Shown one piece after another: positions 16,616 to 27,109 of a stretch of 61,063 nt of DNA. The notes below the pieces were generated by a model. That model was not told the DNA's origin. It saw nothing but the letters and a program-made list of their open reading frames with translations, and made no database searches. The translations under genes were made by a program, and so were the position numbers. This stretch comes from an uncultured Gilliamella sp. (GTDB lineage: Bacteria; Pseudomonadota; Gammaproteobacteria; Enterobacterales; Orbaceae), in contig CAMLPV010000015.1 in the NCBI GenBank assembly GCA_946482005.1, positions 1-61,063 of the forward strand. Reading direction: 5' to 3'. Numbering within the stretch: the first letter of the stretch is position 1; each line of letters begins with the position of its first letter.

Positions 16616-17086
16616 ATGATTTTAGGTAATATTAATCATTTGGATTTAATTCCTTATTTGCCTACCAAGATTAAACAATCAATTGAATATGTAAAAGACA
16701 ATGTTAATAGCAATACACCAGCTGGTCGTTATGATATTGATGGTGATAATATGTTCTTTGTTGTGTCTGATAATTCATTAAGATATATTCATGAAGCCAA
16801 TCCTGAGTATCATAAGAAGTATATCGATGTGCAGATTGTTTTAGATGGTCAAGAAGGGATGGCTGTTTCTACTCTACCTCCGCATACGCAAGTATTAGAT
16901 GATAAAATAACTGAGAATGATATTGCTTTCATCAAAACACCTGACGAAGAAACTATGTTAGTATTACAGCAAGACGATTTTATTGTATTTTTACCGAATG
17001 AAGTACACAAACCGCTTTGTGCAGTCGACAATAAGATTGCAAATGTTCGGAAAGTTGTGGTAAAAATCGCATTAGATTATTTATAA
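16616..17086 (+). CDS. YhcH/YjgK/YiaL-family protein
   Basis: 156 residues of the cupin-like YhcH/YjgK/YiaL family (YhcH is encoded in the E. coli sialic acid operon). Visible features are the N-terminal MILGNINHLDLI, HKKYIDVQIVLDGQEGM and FLPNEVHKP, the last holding conserved metal-binding histidine and glutamate. Function of the family is not settled; a role in sugar-acid or amino-sugar isomerisation is suggested. It ends 27 bases before kdgK on the same strand, so it probably acts in the same hexuronate or ketodeoxygluconate pathway. Confidence 0.85.
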   Translation: MILGNINHLDLIPYLPTKIKQSIEYVKDNVNSNTPAGRYDIDGDNMFFVVSDNSLRYIHEANPEYHKKYIDVQIVLDGQEGMAVSTLPPHTQVLDDKITENDIAFIKTPDEETMLVLQQDDFIVFLPNEVHKPLCAVDNKIANVRKVVVKIALDYL

Positions 17087-17113
17087 GTAGAAGTAAGGAT
17101 TTTAGGTAACACT

Positions 17114-18052
17114 ATGACAACAAAAATCGCTGTTATTGGCGAATGTATGATTGAACTTTCAATAAAACAAGATTCAACAACCCGTAGCTTTGGCGGAGAT
17201 ACTCTTAATACGTCAGTTTATTTATCTCGTTTATTAAAAAATAAAGATTTTTCTATTCACTATGTGACAGGTTTAGGAACCGATCCTTTTAGTCAAGAGA
17301 TGCTTGATAGCTGGCAAAAAGAGCATGTTTCAACTGATTTAGTACAAAGAATGTCGGATAAAATGCCGGGACTTTATTCGATTGTGACTGATGATCAAGG
17401 TGAGCGCTCTTTTTATTATTGGCGTAATGATGCAGCGGCTAAATTTTGGTTAAAAACAGCTGAAACAGCCCAAGTTGCTGAACAAATCGCTAAATGTGAT
17501 TATGTCTATTTAAGTGGTATTAGTATCGCGATTTTAGATGCAGAAAGTATTATTAAATTATTAGATCTATTAAAACAAGTTAAAGCCAATGGCGGTAAAG
17601 TGATTTTTGATAATAACTTCCGTCCACGTTTATGGAGTAGCTTAGATTTAGCGCGTAGCGTTTATTCTGATATTTTATCTTTTACTGATATTGCGTTTTT
17701 AACTCTCGATGATGAAGACTTATTATGGGGTAAATTACCTTATGAACAAGTTATTGAGCGCACCAAGAAATTTGGTGTTAGCGAAGTTGTGATTAAACGT
17801 GGTAGCGATAGTTGTATTATTGACTCTTTGGAAGGACGTTTTGAGGTACCTGCTAACAAAATCGCCAAAGAAGATGTTATAGATACAACTGCGGCGGGAG
17901 ATTCATTTAGTGCTGGTTATTTAGCGGCGCGTTTAAGTGGTCAGAATCCTTCACAATCAGCAAGCCAAGGTCACTTAGTTGCTGGTACTGTGATTCAATA
18001 TCGTGGCGCTATTATTCCGTTAGATGCTACACCAAAATTAATTGAAGGTTAA
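17114..18052 (+). CDS. kdgK: 2-dehydro-3-deoxygluconokinase
   Basis: 312 residues, highly similar to E. coli KdgK (IAVIGECMIELS, FGGDTLNTSVYLSR, FYYWRNDAAAKFWL). It is a PfkB-family sugar kinase with the C-terminal signature DTTAAGDSFSAGY holding the catalytic Asp. It phosphorylates 2-keto-3-deoxygluconate for cleavage by KDPG aldolase in hexuronate/pectin breakdown. It forms a short unit with the YhcH-like gene and is closed by a strong terminator. Confidence 0.95.
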   Translation: MTTKIAVIGECMIELSIKQDSTTRSFGGDTLNTSVYLSRLLKNKDFSIHYVTGLGTDPFSQEMLDSWQKEHVSTDLVQRMSDKMPGLYSIVTDDQGERSFYYWRNDAAAKFWLKTAETAQVAEQIAKCDYVYLSGISIAILDAESIIKLLDLLKQVKANGGKVIFDNNFRPRLWSSLDLARSVYSDILSFTDIAFLTLDDEDLLWGKLPYEQVIERTKKFGVSEVVIKRGSDSCIIDSLEGRFEVPANKIAKEDVIDTTAAGDSFSAGYLAARLSGQNPSQSASQGHLVAGTVIQYRGAIIPLDATPKLIEG

Positions 18053-18058
18053 TAAAAT

Positions 18059-18082
18059 AACGGTCATTATTGACCGTTTTTT
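18059..18082 (+). terminator. kdgK terminator
   Basis: AACGGTCA TTAT TGACCGTT (18059-18078) with a T-run following. Confidence 0.85.
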
Positions 18083-18130
18083 ATTTCAAATTAACGAAAA
18101 TATAATCTTGATTTTAGAGCCTAATAACTA

Positions 18131-18868
18131 TTACGGCAGTATGGCAAAAGAGCGTACCGGAAAACCTGAAGCATTATTCGGTTTGGCAACAATATTAAAG
18201 ATCACCGATCCTTTAGCTGGCAATTGATCTAAATTGGTCATTAACTCAACTTGATAAGTGTCTTGCTCTAAAACATAGTATTCGCCTTTTAACGCATTGT
18301 TTTCTCGGAATGCTTTCGCTGAATCAGTATCAAAAGTTTCATGACCAATAGCTTTAATTTTTCGCTCTTCGAATAAAAATTTTAATGCATCAAGTCCCCA
18401 GCCAGGAATTTGATTATTTCCAGCGGCATCTTTGTTTTCCATCGCAGATTGAGATGGCCATTTCTTACTCCAGTCTGTGCGTAACGCCACAAAACTACCA
18501 GCTTCAATTTGTCCATGCTGCTGTTCGAAAGCTAATACGTCATCTTTAGAAAACGAAAAATTGGGATCTAGCTTGGCTCGTTCAGATTGGTCGATGACGA
18601 TTAATGGTAATACAAGCTCTTGCAACTCCAGTTCATGCAAATAACGTGTTTTAGGAACAAAATGAATTGGCGCATCCAAATGAGTACCATATTGACCGGC
18701 AAAACTAAAGTTTTGTGCTAAAAAACCATCGCTGTGGTCGAATAGTGTTTTTATTTCTGCAGGTTTAAACATAAAAAAGTGGGGCGAATTGTGATCAAAA
18801 GCATGAGTCAAATCTATCCATTTTTTCGACTTTAATAAAGTTAATGCTTGTAAGACTTGGTTATTCAA
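18131..18868 (-). CDS. cyclase-family metal-dependent hydrolase (PF04199)
   Basis: 245 residues with the putative cyclase/kynurenine-formamidase fold. The N-terminal IDLTHAFDHNSPHF is followed by the metal-binding GQYGTHLDAPIHF (HxDxPxH), and a later GHETFDTD supplies further ligands. Members hydrolyse amides such as N-formylkynurenine or act on isatin-like rings; the substrate cannot be told. No tryptophan-degradation genes adjoin. It converges on kdgK and stands alone. Confidence 0.83.
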   Translation of the reverse strand: MNNQVLQALTLLKSKKWIDLTHAFDHNSPHFFMFKPAEIKTLFDHSDGFLAQNFSFAGQYGTHLDAPIHFVPKTRYLHELELQELVLPLIVIDQSERAKLDPNFSFSKDDVLAFEQQHGQIEAGSFVALRTDWSKKWPSQSAMENKDAAGNNQIPGWGLDALKFLFEERKIKAIGHETFDTDSAKAFRENNALKGEYYVLEQDTYQVELMTNLDQLPAKGSVIFNIVAKPNNASGFPVRSFAILP

Positions 18869-19116
18869 AATTATTCCTTATATTTAAAAAAATCTCTTTT
18901 TTATTGTAAGATGAATAGATTAAGTTAACCAATAATTTTGAGTTATAGAAATATAACTTTTTGTTTTAATCAATTAAGAAAAAGTTGAGGAAAGGATTTT
19001 TTAAATAAGAAAAATACATTATTGGTGCTTTTTAATTAAGATTTTTGCTTTGTATCATTGAAATTCTGCTAACCGACACTATTAAACTAAATAGTTGTAT
19101 ATTTAATCAATAAATA

Positions 19117-19132
19117 CTGGCATAATATACAG
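19117..19132 (+). promoter_or_regulatory. lexA box: LexA (SOS) box of uvrA
   Basis: CTGGCATAATATACAG differs from the gammaproteobacterial consensus CTGT-N8-ACAG at one base and lies 47 bases before the uvrA ATG. The rest of the 310-base spacer 18869-19178 is AT-rich with nothing else recognised. uvrA is a classic SOS gene. Confidence 0.72.
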
Positions 19133-19178
19133 TTAATTTTTGTTTCATTCATCTATAAACACACAAAAGAAGAGATCT

Positions 19179-22019
19179 ATGTCAATTAAAGATATCGATA
19201 TTCGTGGTGCAAGAACACACAATTTAAAAAATATAAATGTAATTATACCTAGAGATAAATTGGTGGTAATTACAGGTCTTTCTGGTTCAGGTAAATCATC
19301 ATTAGCATTTGATACCTTATATGCAGAAGGACAAAGACGATACGTTGAGTCGTTGTCGGCCTATGCTCGTCAATTTTTGTCACTCATGGAAAAACCTGAT
19401 GTCGATCATATTGAAGGATTATCGCCTGCTATTTCGATTGAGCAAAAATCAACATCACATAATCCCCGTTCAACAGTGGGTACCATCACTGAAATTTATG
19501 ACTATTTACGACTTTTATTTGCTCGTATTGGTGAACCGCGTTGTCCAAATCATAATCTACCGTTAGCAGCGCAAACTGTTTCACAAATGGTTGATAGTAT
19601 TATGGCGTTGCCATCTGAAAACCGGTATATGTTACTTGCGCCGGTTGTCACTGAGCGTAAAGGTGAGTTTGTTAAATTATTTGAGCAACTTGCGGCAAGT
19701 GGTTATATTCGCGTTCGAGTTGATGGTGATGTATATGATCTGTCTGATCCACCGATACTTGAACTTCAGAAAAAGCACACCATTGAAGTGGTTGTTGACC
19801 GTTTTCGTATTCGTGATGATTTGAAATTGCGTTTGGCGGAGTCAATCGAAACCGTACTTTCCATCACCAATGGTATTGTTAAAGTCGCTAACTTGGATGA
19901 TCCTAAAGCAGAAGAGCATCTGTTTTCTGCCAACTTTGCTTGCCCGTTATGTGGTTATAGCATTTCTGAACTTGAGCCAAGATTATTCTCATTCAATAAT
20001 CCTGCTGGTGCTTGTCCTGAATGTGACGGTTTAGGTGTACAACAATATTTTGATCCGAAACGGGTTGTTCAGATGCCAGAAGTATCATTGGCAGCCGGAG
20101 CGATTAAAGGATGGGATAGACGTAATTTTTACTATTTTCAGATGTTAAAATCGTTGGCTAACCATTATAAGTTTGATATTGATAAGCCATATCAAAAATT
20201 ATCTGAAAAAGTAAAAGATATTCTCTTAAATGGTTCTGGTGACGAAGAAATACAGTTCGTTTATACCAATGATCGTGGTGATGTTGTTAAACGTAATCAT
20301 CCTTTTGAAGGGATTATCAATAATCTTAGTCGCCGTTATAAAGAAACTGATTCGCAAACTATTCGCGAAGAGTTAGCTAAGTATATCAGTAATCGTCCTT
20401 GTCCATGTTGTGAAGGTTCACGTTTATGTAGAACAGCCCGACATGTATTTATTAATGATACTAACTTACCAACCATCAGCGATTTAAGTACACAACAAGC
20501 TAAAGATTTCTTTGATAAACTCACTTTAAGTGGACAACGAGCTCAAATAGCTGAAAAGATTTTAAAAGAAATTAATGATCGTCTACAATTTTTAATCAAT
20601 GTTGGATTGAACTATTTAACCCTGTCACGTTCTGCGGAAACTTTATCCGGAGGCGAGGCGCAGCGAATTCGACTGGCAAGCCAAATTGGTGCTGGGCTTG
20701 TTGGGGTGATGTATGTGCTTGATGAACCGTCAATTGGTTTACATCAACGGGATAATAGCCGCTTGATTGATACGCTTACTCACTTACGAGATTTAGGTAA
20801 TACCGTCATCGTTGTGGAACATGATGAAGAGGCGATCATGGCTGCTGATTATGTTATTGATATTGGTCCAGGAGCAGGTGTTCATGGCGGTGAGGTTGTC
20901 GCTCAAGGTACACCAAAGCAGATTATGGCATGCAATAACTCATTAACTGGTAAATATCTTTCAGGAAAAGAGAAAATCGAGATCCCAACAGAGCGTCATA
21001 AAGTTGATAAGAAAAGAATGCTATCGTTAATTGGCGCGACTGGTAATAATCTTAAAGATGTAACTTTAAATATTCCAGTGGGACTATTTACCTGTATTAC
21101 CGGTGTATCTGGTTCAGGGAAATCAACCTTAATTAATGACACCTTATATCCTTTAGCTCAAAACGAATTAAATGGTGCAGAAAAAACCGAAATTGCGCCA
21201 TATAAATCAATTAAAGGATTGGACTTTTTCGATAAAGTTATTGCGATAGATCAGAGCCCTATAGGACGGACACCACGTTCAAATCCAGCAACTTACACTG
21301 GTTTTTTCACATCGATTCGTGAACTTTATGCCGGGGTGCCTGAAGCAAGGGCGAGAGGATATAATCCTGGCCGTTTTAGCTTTAATGTTAAAGGTGGACG
21401 CTGTGAGGCTTGTCAAGGTGATGGTTTAATAAAAGTCGAAATGCACTTTTTACCTGATATCTATGTACCTTGTGATCAGTGTCATGGGGCTCGATATAAT
21501 CGTGAAACATTAGAGATCAAATATAAAGGCAAGTCGATTAATGAAATTCTAAATATGACGGTTGAAGAGGGGCGAGAATTTTTTGACGCGGTACCAATGA
21601 TTTCCCGTAAGTTACAGACATTAATTGATGTGGGTCTGGCTTATATCACAATTGGTCAGTCAGCAACGACATTATCTGGTGGTGAAGCACAACGAGTAAA
21701 ACTTGCAAAAGAGTTATCTAAGCGAGATACTGGTAGTACGCTTTATATTTTAGATGAACCAACCACTGGGTTACATTTTGCTGACGTTAAACAATTGCTT
21801 GCTCAATTGCACTCATTGCGGGACAAAGGTAATACCATTGTGGTTATCGAACATAATTTAGATGTTGTCAAAACCGCCGATTGGATTGTCGATTTAGGTC
21901 CAGAAGGCGGAAGTGGTGGTGGTGAAATTATCGCTGAAGGTACACCTGAAGATGTGGCTAAATCGAAAAGATCCTATACTGGTCAATATTTGAAACCATT
22001 ATTGGAAAAGCAAAAATAA
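19179..22019 (+). CDS. uvrA: UvrABC excision nuclease subunit A
   Basis: 946 residues (E. coli 940). Two ABC ATPase modules have Walker [10 protein letters not shown] and GVSGSGKST, signatures TLSGGEAQR (twice) and Walker [11 protein letters not shown] and [10 protein letters not shown]. Zinc modules are CPLCGYS..CPECDG and [14 protein letters not shown], with a further [10 protein letters not shown]. The protein scans DNA for bulky lesions and loads UvrB. The start at 19179 ([18 protein letters not shown]) follows GAAGAG and matches the family; an in-frame TTG at 19140 is unlikely. Preceded by a LexA box. Confidence 0.98.
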   Translation: MSIKDIDIRGARTHNLKNINVIIPRDKLVVITGLSGSGKSSLAFDTLYAEGQRRYVESLSAYARQFLSLMEKPDVDHIEGLSPAISIEQKSTSHNPRSTVGTITEIYDYLRLLFARIGEPRCPNHNLPLAAQTVSQMVDSIMALPSENRYMLLAPVVTERKGEFVKLFEQLAASGYIRVRVDGDVYDLSDPPILELQKKHTIEVVVDRFRIRDDLKLRLAESIETVLSITNGIVKVANLDDPKAEEHLFSANFACPLCGYSISELEPRLFSFNNPAGACPECDGLGVQQYFDPKRVVQMPEVSLAAGAIKGWDRRNFYYFQMLKSLANHYKFDIDKPYQKLSEKVKDILLNGSGDEEIQFVYTNDRGDVVKRNHPFEGIINNLSRRYKETDSQTIREELAKYISNRPCPCCEGSRLCRTARHVFINDTNLPTISDLSTQQAKDFFDKLTLSGQRAQIAEKILKEINDRLQFLINVGLNYLTLSRSAETLSGGEAQRIRLASQIGAGLVGVMYVLDEPSIGLHQRDNSRLIDTLTHLRDLGNTVIVVEHDEEAIMAADYVIDIGPGAGVHGGEVVAQGTPKQIMACNNSLTGKYLSGKEKIEIPTERHKVDKKRMLSLIGATGNNLKDVTLNIPVGLFTCITGVSGSGKSTLINDTLYPLAQNELNGAEKTEIAPYKSIKGLDFFDKVIAIDQSPIGRTPRSNPATYTGFFTSIRELYAGVPEARARGYNPGRFSFNVKGGRCEACQGDGLIKVEMHFLPDIYVPCDQCHGARYNRETLEIKYKGKSINEILNMTVEEGREFFDAVPMISRKLQTLIDVGLAYITIGQSATTLSGGEAQRVKLAKELSKRDTGSTLYILDEPTTGLHFADVKQLLAQLHSLRDKGNTIVVIEHNLDVVKTADWIVDLGPEGGSGGGEIIAEGTPEDVAKSKRSYTGQYLKPLLEKQK

Positions 22020-22064
22020 TAACTACTGATATATCTAAATCAAGTAAACCTTAGGAGAAAGGAT

Positions 22065-22664
22065 TTGGCATTACAAATTATATTAATGATCATTATCGCT
22101 TATCTTTGTGGTTCACTTTCTGGCGCTATGATTATTTGCCATTTAATGAAGCTAAATAATCCTTCTTTATATGGCTCACATAATCCTGGCGCAACTAATG
22201 TATTAAGGATAAATGGACGATTACCTGCTGTTTTTGTTTTAATCTTTGATATGTTAAAAGGTGCTATTCCGGTCTATATTGCTTATCGCCTTGGGATATC
22301 ACCTTTCTTTTTAGGTATTATTGGTATTTCAGCTTGTCTTGGACACATTTTCCCCTGTTTTTTTCATTTTCGTGGAGGAAAAGGTGTGGCAACTGCGTTA
22401 GGGATGATGGCGCCTATTGGGCTTGATTTTACGGGTTGTTTTCTTTTGACGTGGTTTTTAGTGTTAATAATAACCGGTTATTCTTCTGTAGCAGCAATTG
22501 TAGGTTTTCTTTTTGCGCCTTTATATGTATGGTTATTTAAACCAGAATTGACATTGCCTGTGACAATGCTTTCATGTTTAATTATTGTTCGTCATAGCAG
22601 TAATATTATGCGATTGTTGAAAGGGGAGGAGTCAAAAAGTTTTTATCATCGCAGTAAAAAATAA
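22065..22664 (+). CDS. plsY: glycerol-3-phosphate acyltransferase PlsY
   Basis: 199 residues, inner-membrane protein with about five membrane segments and the three PlsY motifs: [18 protein letters not shown], and GGKGVAT. It transfers acyl groups from acyl-phosphate to glycerol-3-phosphate in the first step of phospholipid synthesis. The start is a TTG at 22065, supported by TTAGGAGAAAGG just upstream and by alignment with E. coli PlsY. It lies 45 bases after uvrA. Confidence 0.96.
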   Translation: MALQIILMIIIAYLCGSLSGAMIICHLMKLNNPSLYGSHNPGATNVLRINGRLPAVFVLIFDMLKGAIPVYIAYRLGISPFFLGIIGISACLGHIFPCFFHFRGGKGVATALGMMAPIGLDFTGCFLLTWFLVLIITGYSSVAAIVGFLFAPLYVWLFKPELTLPVTMLSCLIIVRHSSNIMRLLKGEESKSFYHRSKK

Positions 22665-22874
22665 ACTAAATGCTAGCCTTAATAGATCCTAATCTTTTTA
22701 TCACTAAAATTTTAGCGATAAAAATTTGAAAAACTAAACTAATTAATTTTGATTGAAATTTCTCAAAATCTAAGTAATTTTAAATTGAAGTAATAGAATA
22801 TTTTTTGTTTTATAGACAATTGAAACAAGGTATTATTATTTAATTAGTATAACTATGTGGTAACAAAATAATTC

Positions 22875-23480
22875 ATGCAAATCAGTCCGCTTTTAGAATC
22901 ACTTATTAGTGCATTTCGCTGCCTACCAGGGGTTGGTCCCAAATCGGCTCAACGAATGGCTTACCATTTATTACAACGTAACCGTCAAGCAGGGCTCCAT
23001 TTAGCTCAAGAGTTAAATGAAGCAATGATTAACATAGGTCATTGTAAAGAATGTCGAACTTTCACTGAGCAAGAGATCTGCAATATCTGCGCGAATGTTC
23101 GACGACAAAGTAATGATCAAATCTGTGTGGTTGAATCGCCAGCAGATATTTTTGCTATTGAACAAACTGGGCAGTATAGTGGTCGTTATTTCGTTTTACT
23201 TGGTCATCTATCGCCACTCGATGGTATCGGTCCGAGTGACATTGGTTTGGATTTATTAAAAAGGCGACTAGAATCAGAATCAATAAGTGAAGTTATTTTA
23301 GCCACCAATCCAACGATTGAAGGTGACGCTACTGCCAATTATATTGCTCAAATGTGCAGTGAATTTAACATTGTAGCCACTCGCATCGCGCATGGTGTTC
23401 CTGTGGGAGGTGAGCTTGAAATGGTGGATGGCACTACATTATCGCATTCATTTATTGGTCGCCAGAAGATAGATTTTTAG
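22875..23480 (+). CDS. recR: recombination mediator RecR
   Basis: 201 residues (E. coli 201). An N-terminal helix-hairpin-helix ([17 protein letters not shown]), a C4 zinc finger ([16 protein letters not shown]), and a Toprim domain ([17 protein letters not shown]) through to the C-terminal [15 protein letters not shown]. It acts with RecF and RecO to load RecA on gapped DNA. Unusually it is not next to dnaX-ybaB here; the 210-base spacer upstream carries nothing else recognised. Confidence 0.97.
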   Translation: MQISPLLESLISAFRCLPGVGPKSAQRMAYHLLQRNRQAGLHLAQELNEAMINIGHCKECRTFTEQEICNICANVRRQSNDQICVVESPADIFAIEQTGQYSGRYFVLLGHLSPLDGIGPSDIGLDLLKRRLESESISEVILATNPTIEGDATANYIAQMCSEFNIVATRIAHGVPVGGELEMVDGTTLSHSFIGRQKIDF

Positions 23481-23560
23481 CTTTTATTATTAATTACGAT
23501 TTATAATCCAACAGGGTTATTAAATATCAATATATATTAAATAATGGGAAAAAAGATTTT

Positions 23561-24382
23561 ATGAAATATAAAGCAGTCGCCTTTGATATGGATGGTACTT
23601 TACTTGGTAGTAACCGATTAGTTCTCCCTGAAACTGTAGATATGATAAAAAAAATCAGTGATAAAGGAATAAAAGTCATTTTGGTTTCCGGTCGCCATCA
23701 TACCGCTATCTATCCATACTATTATCAATTGAAATTATCAACACCAGCGATTTGTTGTAATGGAACTTATCTCTACGATTTTGAAAAACAACAAAGCTTT
23801 GCTGCAAAACCAATGACTAAACAGCAAGCACATACATTGTTAAATTTAGTTAATCAACATGGCATCCATACTTTAATTTATACCGACAAATTTATGACTT
23901 ATGAAGTTCTTGATGATCATTTAGCCGGTTTCTTCCAATGGATAAAATCTTTACCTGAATTTTTACAACCGGAAGTGAAAAAAGTTGATGACTTCGAAAA
24001 ACTTATTGAACAGGCTGATTTAATTTTTAAATTTGCGACAAGTAGTCATGATATTCCAGCATTAAAACGCTTCTCAAAAGCGGTTGATGCGCTTGATGAA
24101 TTTTCTTGTGAATGGTCATGGTCAAATCGTGCTGATGTGGCGGTAAAAGGAAATACTAAAGGCAATGGATTAAAGCATTGGGCCGAACATGAAAATATCA
24201 AATTAAGCGAAATCGTTGCTTTTGGGGATAGCTTTAATGATATTAGCATGTTAACTATTGCGGGATTAGGTATCGCAATGGGTAATGCTGAAGAAGAGGT
24301 CAAAGAAAAAGCGAGTTATTCAATTGGTGATAACAATAGTTCAAGTATTGCCGCTGAACTTGAGAAAATATTTTTTAATTAA
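23561..24382 (+). CDS. Cof-type HAD phosphatase, YbhA-like (pyridoxal phosphate phosphatase)
   Basis: 273 residues. HAD motif I DMDGTLL, motif II VSGRHH, motif III Lys in KGNTKGNGL and motif IV FGDSFNDISML are all present, with a C2B cap. Closest in memory to E. coli YbhA (shared TPAICCNGTYLYD, CEWSW, GNTKGNGL), which hydrolyses pyridoxal 5'-phosphate and erythrose-4-phosphate. It is followed at 15 bases by truC, likely co-transcribed. Confidence 0.87.
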   Translation: MKYKAVAFDMDGTLLGSNRLVLPETVDMIKKISDKGIKVILVSGRHHTAIYPYYYQLKLSTPAICCNGTYLYDFEKQQSFAAKPMTKQQAHTLLNLVNQHGIHTLIYTDKFMTYEVLDDHLAGFFQWIKSLPEFLQPEVKKVDDFEKLIEQADLIFKFATSSHDIPALKRFSKAVDALDEFSCEWSWSNRADVAVKGNTKGNGLKHWAEHENIKLSEIVAFGDSFNDISMLTIAGLGIAMGNAEEEVKEKASYSIGDNNSSSIAAELEKIFFN

Positions 24383-24397
24383 GTTAATTTTAAGATA

Positions 24398-25105
24398 ATG
24401 TTTGAAGTTCTCTATCAAGACAATGATTTAATCGTAATCAACAAGCCAGAAGGGTGGTTAGTGCACCGGAGCTGGCTTGATAAACATGAAACTGTCGTGG
24501 TCATGCAAACGTTGCGCGATCAAATTGGTCAGCATGTCTATCCCATTCATCGCTTAGATAGACCAACCTCAGGTGTACTCATTTTTGCCTTATCTAGTGA
24601 GATAGCAAGGCTGTTGTCGGAACAATTTGCATCAAATAAAATTGAGAAAACTTATCATGCCATTGTACGTGGTTATGTTGATGGTGAAGCCGTCATCGAT
24701 TATCCATTAGTTGAAGAATTGGATAAGATTGCTGATAAGTTTGCCAATAAAGATAAACCTGCTCAAGATGCCATAACCTTTTATAAAGGTCTTAGCAAAA
24801 TAGAGTTACCTATCGAAGTGGGAAAATATAAAACAGCAAGATATAGCTTTGTTGAATTAAAACCACAAACAGGGCGAAAGCATCAATTACGTCGTCATCT
24901 TAAACATATCTTCCATCCCATTATTGGTGATAGCAAACATGGTGATCTTCATCAAAATCGTGCTTTTAGTCATTATTTTGCTGTTAAGCGTCTTATGTTG
25001 CATGCTAGCACCGTTAAAATAATCCATCCTATTACCCTTAAACCCCTCACTATTCATGCAAAATTAAGTGATCATTGGTTAAAAATATTGAGGGAGTTCA
25101 AATAA
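24398..25105 (+). CDS. truC: tRNA pseudouridine(65) synthase
   Basis: 235 residues of the RluA-type pseudouridine synthase family, with the catalytic motif HRLDRPTSGV holding the nucleophilic Asp. It shares long stretches with E. coli TruC (GWLVHRSWLDKHE, DYPLVEELDKIADKFA, HPIIGDSKHGD). It isomerises U65 in tRNA-Ile1 and tRNA-Asp. No strong ribosome-binding site is seen, so translation may be coupled to the upstream gene. Confidence 0.95.
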   Translation: MFEVLYQDNDLIVINKPEGWLVHRSWLDKHETVVVMQTLRDQIGQHVYPIHRLDRPTSGVLIFALSSEIARLLSEQFASNKIEKTYHAIVRGYVDGEAVIDYPLVEELDKIADKFANKDKPAQDAITFYKGLSKIELPIEVGKYKTARYSFVELKPQTGRKHQLRRHLKHIFHPIIGDSKHGDLHQNRAFSHYFAVKRLMLHASTVKIIHPITLKPLTIHAKLSDHWLKILREFK

Positions 25106-25349
25106 ATTGAATTGATTAATCGTTAAATTTTGAATATTTTCCTTAATATTATTAATAAATCCCTATTATTCAATTTAATAAAAACTCATTGGTTATTGCA
25201 TTATTCAATTAGGTGGTATAACCTCTTACCGCGATTAACTATTCCATTACACAATAATTAAAAAACTTTATTCATACTGTTTTTAGATTATTATTTGCAC
25301 TGTTAGAAAGTTATAAGATCCAAATTAAACAAATTATTTAGGAAAAACA

Positions 25350-25763
25350 ATGAAACGATTAGCTCAGTATATAGGAATTCTTTTTTTTACTTTACTTGCT
25401 GTTGCCTGTTCATCAGGTGAAAGTTCACCAGAAAAAGTTGCAGAAAAATATGTAAGCGCCATGTATAGCGGTGATGCCGATACCATAATAAAGATGATAA
25501 ATATTCCTGACAGTGAAAAATCATCTCAGGTTAGTATGATGATCAAAGGTAAACTACAAGATAGTGTAACCAGAGCGAAAGCCTATGCTGAGAATCATGG
25601 TGGTGTAGATAAAGTTGAATATCAGCCAACAAAATATCTTAATGATGATAAAACTCTGGCTGTGGTTGAGATGAATGTTGTCTTTAAAGACAATAAGAAT
25701 AAAAATGAAAAACTTAAATTAATTAAAGTTGATGGTAATTGGTTTATTGAATTAGGTCATTAG
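25350..25763 (+). CDS. DUF4878-like lipoprotein, copy 1
   Basis: 137 residues with a lipoprotein signal peptide: LLAVAC lipobox with Cys20. A small NTF2-like domain follows (SPEKVAEKYVSAMYSGDADTI, and ending VDGNWFIEL) as in DUF4878 proteins. Presumed periplasmic, membrane-anchored; function unknown. It is a clear paralogue of the next gene, with which it forms a tandem pair. Confidence 0.8.
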   Translation: MKRLAQYIGILFFTLLAVACSSGESSPEKVAEKYVSAMYSGDADTIIKMINIPDSEKSSQVSMMIKGKLQDSVTRAKAYAENHGGVDKVEYQPTKYLNDDKTLAVVEMNVVFKDNKNKNEKLKLIKVDGNWFIELGH

Positions 25764-25887
25764 GTTTAATATTATATATAAATGGTTTTCTAATCATGTA
25801 TTAAATGAGAATGTTTTTTATTATTTTCTGTTGTTCAGTTAAAAGTAAAGAATAAAATAAATAAGTTATTAAATAGGGAAATAAAAT

Positions 25888-26298
25888 ATGAAAGTGTTAT
25901 TTAAATTTTTAAGTGTATTTATGTTGGCATTAGTTGTTACAGCTTGTTCTTCAAATGATACACCTGAGGCGGTAGCTGAAAAATTCATTAAAGCTGGTTA
26001 TACAGGTGATGTTAATGGCCTTATCGATGCTTTATACATTCCTGATGAATTAAAAACTAAAGGTGTTGATGTCAAGGGATTAATGAAGAGTAAAATGAAA
26101 GGTGTTACCGACCAAGCCGTCGCTACAGCCCAACAAAATGGAGGTTTTGACAAAGTAGAATTATCACCAATTGAATATAATAGTGATAAAACGTTAGCAA
26201 ATGTTAAAACAACCGTTATCTTTAAAAATGGAACTAAGACTAATTCAGCATTATCTTTAATAAAAGTTGATGATAAATGGTTTATTAATTTTAAATAG
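25888..26298 (+). CDS. DUF4878-like lipoprotein, copy 2
   Basis: 136 residues, lipobox LVVTAC with Cys20, and the same NTF2-like layout as the previous gene (TPEAVAEKFIKAGYTGDVNGL, ending VDDKWFINFK). The two differ by about half of residues, so the duplication is old. A 124-base AT-rich gap with its own ribosome-binding site (AGGGAAAT) separates them. Confidence 0.8.
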   Translation: MKVLFKFLSVFMLALVVTACSSNDTPEAVAEKFIKAGYTGDVNGLIDALYIPDELKTKGVDVKGLMKSKMKGVTDQAVATAQQNGGFDKVELSPIEYNSDKTLANVKTTVIFKNGTKTNSALSLIKVDDKWFINFK

Positions 26299-26373
26299 TT
26301 CATAGAATTATTTGATAACCTAAAAAGGAAAACTAATTGTATTACCTTTTTAGGTTATAGATTACAACTTTAA

Positions 26374-26994
26374 ATGTTTATGAAATTTCTTCATTATATT
26401 TTTATTTTTCTCCTTTTTATAAAAACTCCTGTTTATGCACTAGACTTGGCAAATTCGGATATTTCCTCTATAAAAAATTTTTCACAAATTAAAGCAGGTG
26501 ATTGGATTTTCCGTAATGGTGTTCAAATAGATAGTTTTATCGTTAAAAAACTTGATGGTAGTGATTATTCCCATATTGGCATGATCGTTTCGGTGGAACC
26601 TGAAATTAAGATAATTCATGCAACAACCAATGATAATGAAAATAAGCCTAATCAAGTAATCATTTCTACTTTAACTGAGTTCACTGCCCCCGATTTAGCG
26701 CAAATGTATGCGGTGGCAAGACCGAATTTTTTATCAGATAAGCAAAAAAAGCAGATTATTGAAGAGCTGTTAACCAAACAAGGTGAGAGATTTATACTTG
26801 CTTCTCGCGATCAAGAACATTTATATTGTACATCTTTGTTATATGATACCATTATCAAATATCAACCTGATTTTAATCCAGAATGGCAATACGCCAAATT
26901 TCCACTGTTAAGTGGTGATTATTTATTTCCCGGGGCCTTTGCTAATTATCCAAATATCACTTGGATTTATGTTTATCCAGACAAAAAGCCATAG
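26374..26994 (+). CDS. YiiX/YebB-like NlpC/P60-type cysteine hydrolase, exported
   Basis: 206 residues with a signal peptide (FLHYIFIFLLFIKTPVYA, cleavage before LDLA). The permuted papain-like fold has the catalytic His in GSDYSHIGMIV and Cys in LYCTSLLYD, plus the N-terminal KAGDWIFRNG. Relatives cleave peptide or amide bonds in the periplasm; the substrate is unknown. Two in-frame ATGs (26374 and 26380) are possible starts with no clear ribosome-binding site. Confidence 0.78.
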   Translation: MFMKFLHYIFIFLLFIKTPVYALDLANSDISSIKNFSQIKAGDWIFRNGVQIDSFIVKKLDGSDYSHIGMIVSVEPEIKIIHATTNDNENKPNQVIISTLTEFTAPDLAQMYAVARPNFLSDKQKKQIIEELLTKQGERFILASRDQEHLYCTSLLYDTIIKYQPDFNPEWQYAKFPLLSGDYLFPGAFANYPNITWIYVYPDKKP

Positions 26995-27063
26995 AGCATG
27001 TTGCTTTCTATTGCCAACTAGGAGCTGTGCTTAAACACTATTAGAAGCGTTTTTTTAAATAAG

Positions 27064-27090
27064 AAAGCGCAATTTTACAATTACGCTTTT
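27064..27090. terminator. bidirectional terminator
   Basis: AAAGCG-C-AATT / AATT-A-CGCTTT hairpin (27064-27089) with A and T runs on either side, between the converging hydrolase and PTS-operon genes. Confidence 0.65.
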
Positions 27091-27109
27091 GAATTGTTTT
27101 ATTTGATGA

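Noticed and set aside
18042..18227. A 61-codon plus-strand frame after kdgK
   Set aside because: It runs through the kdgK terminator hairpin and into the antisense of the cyclase gene, with no ribosome-binding site.
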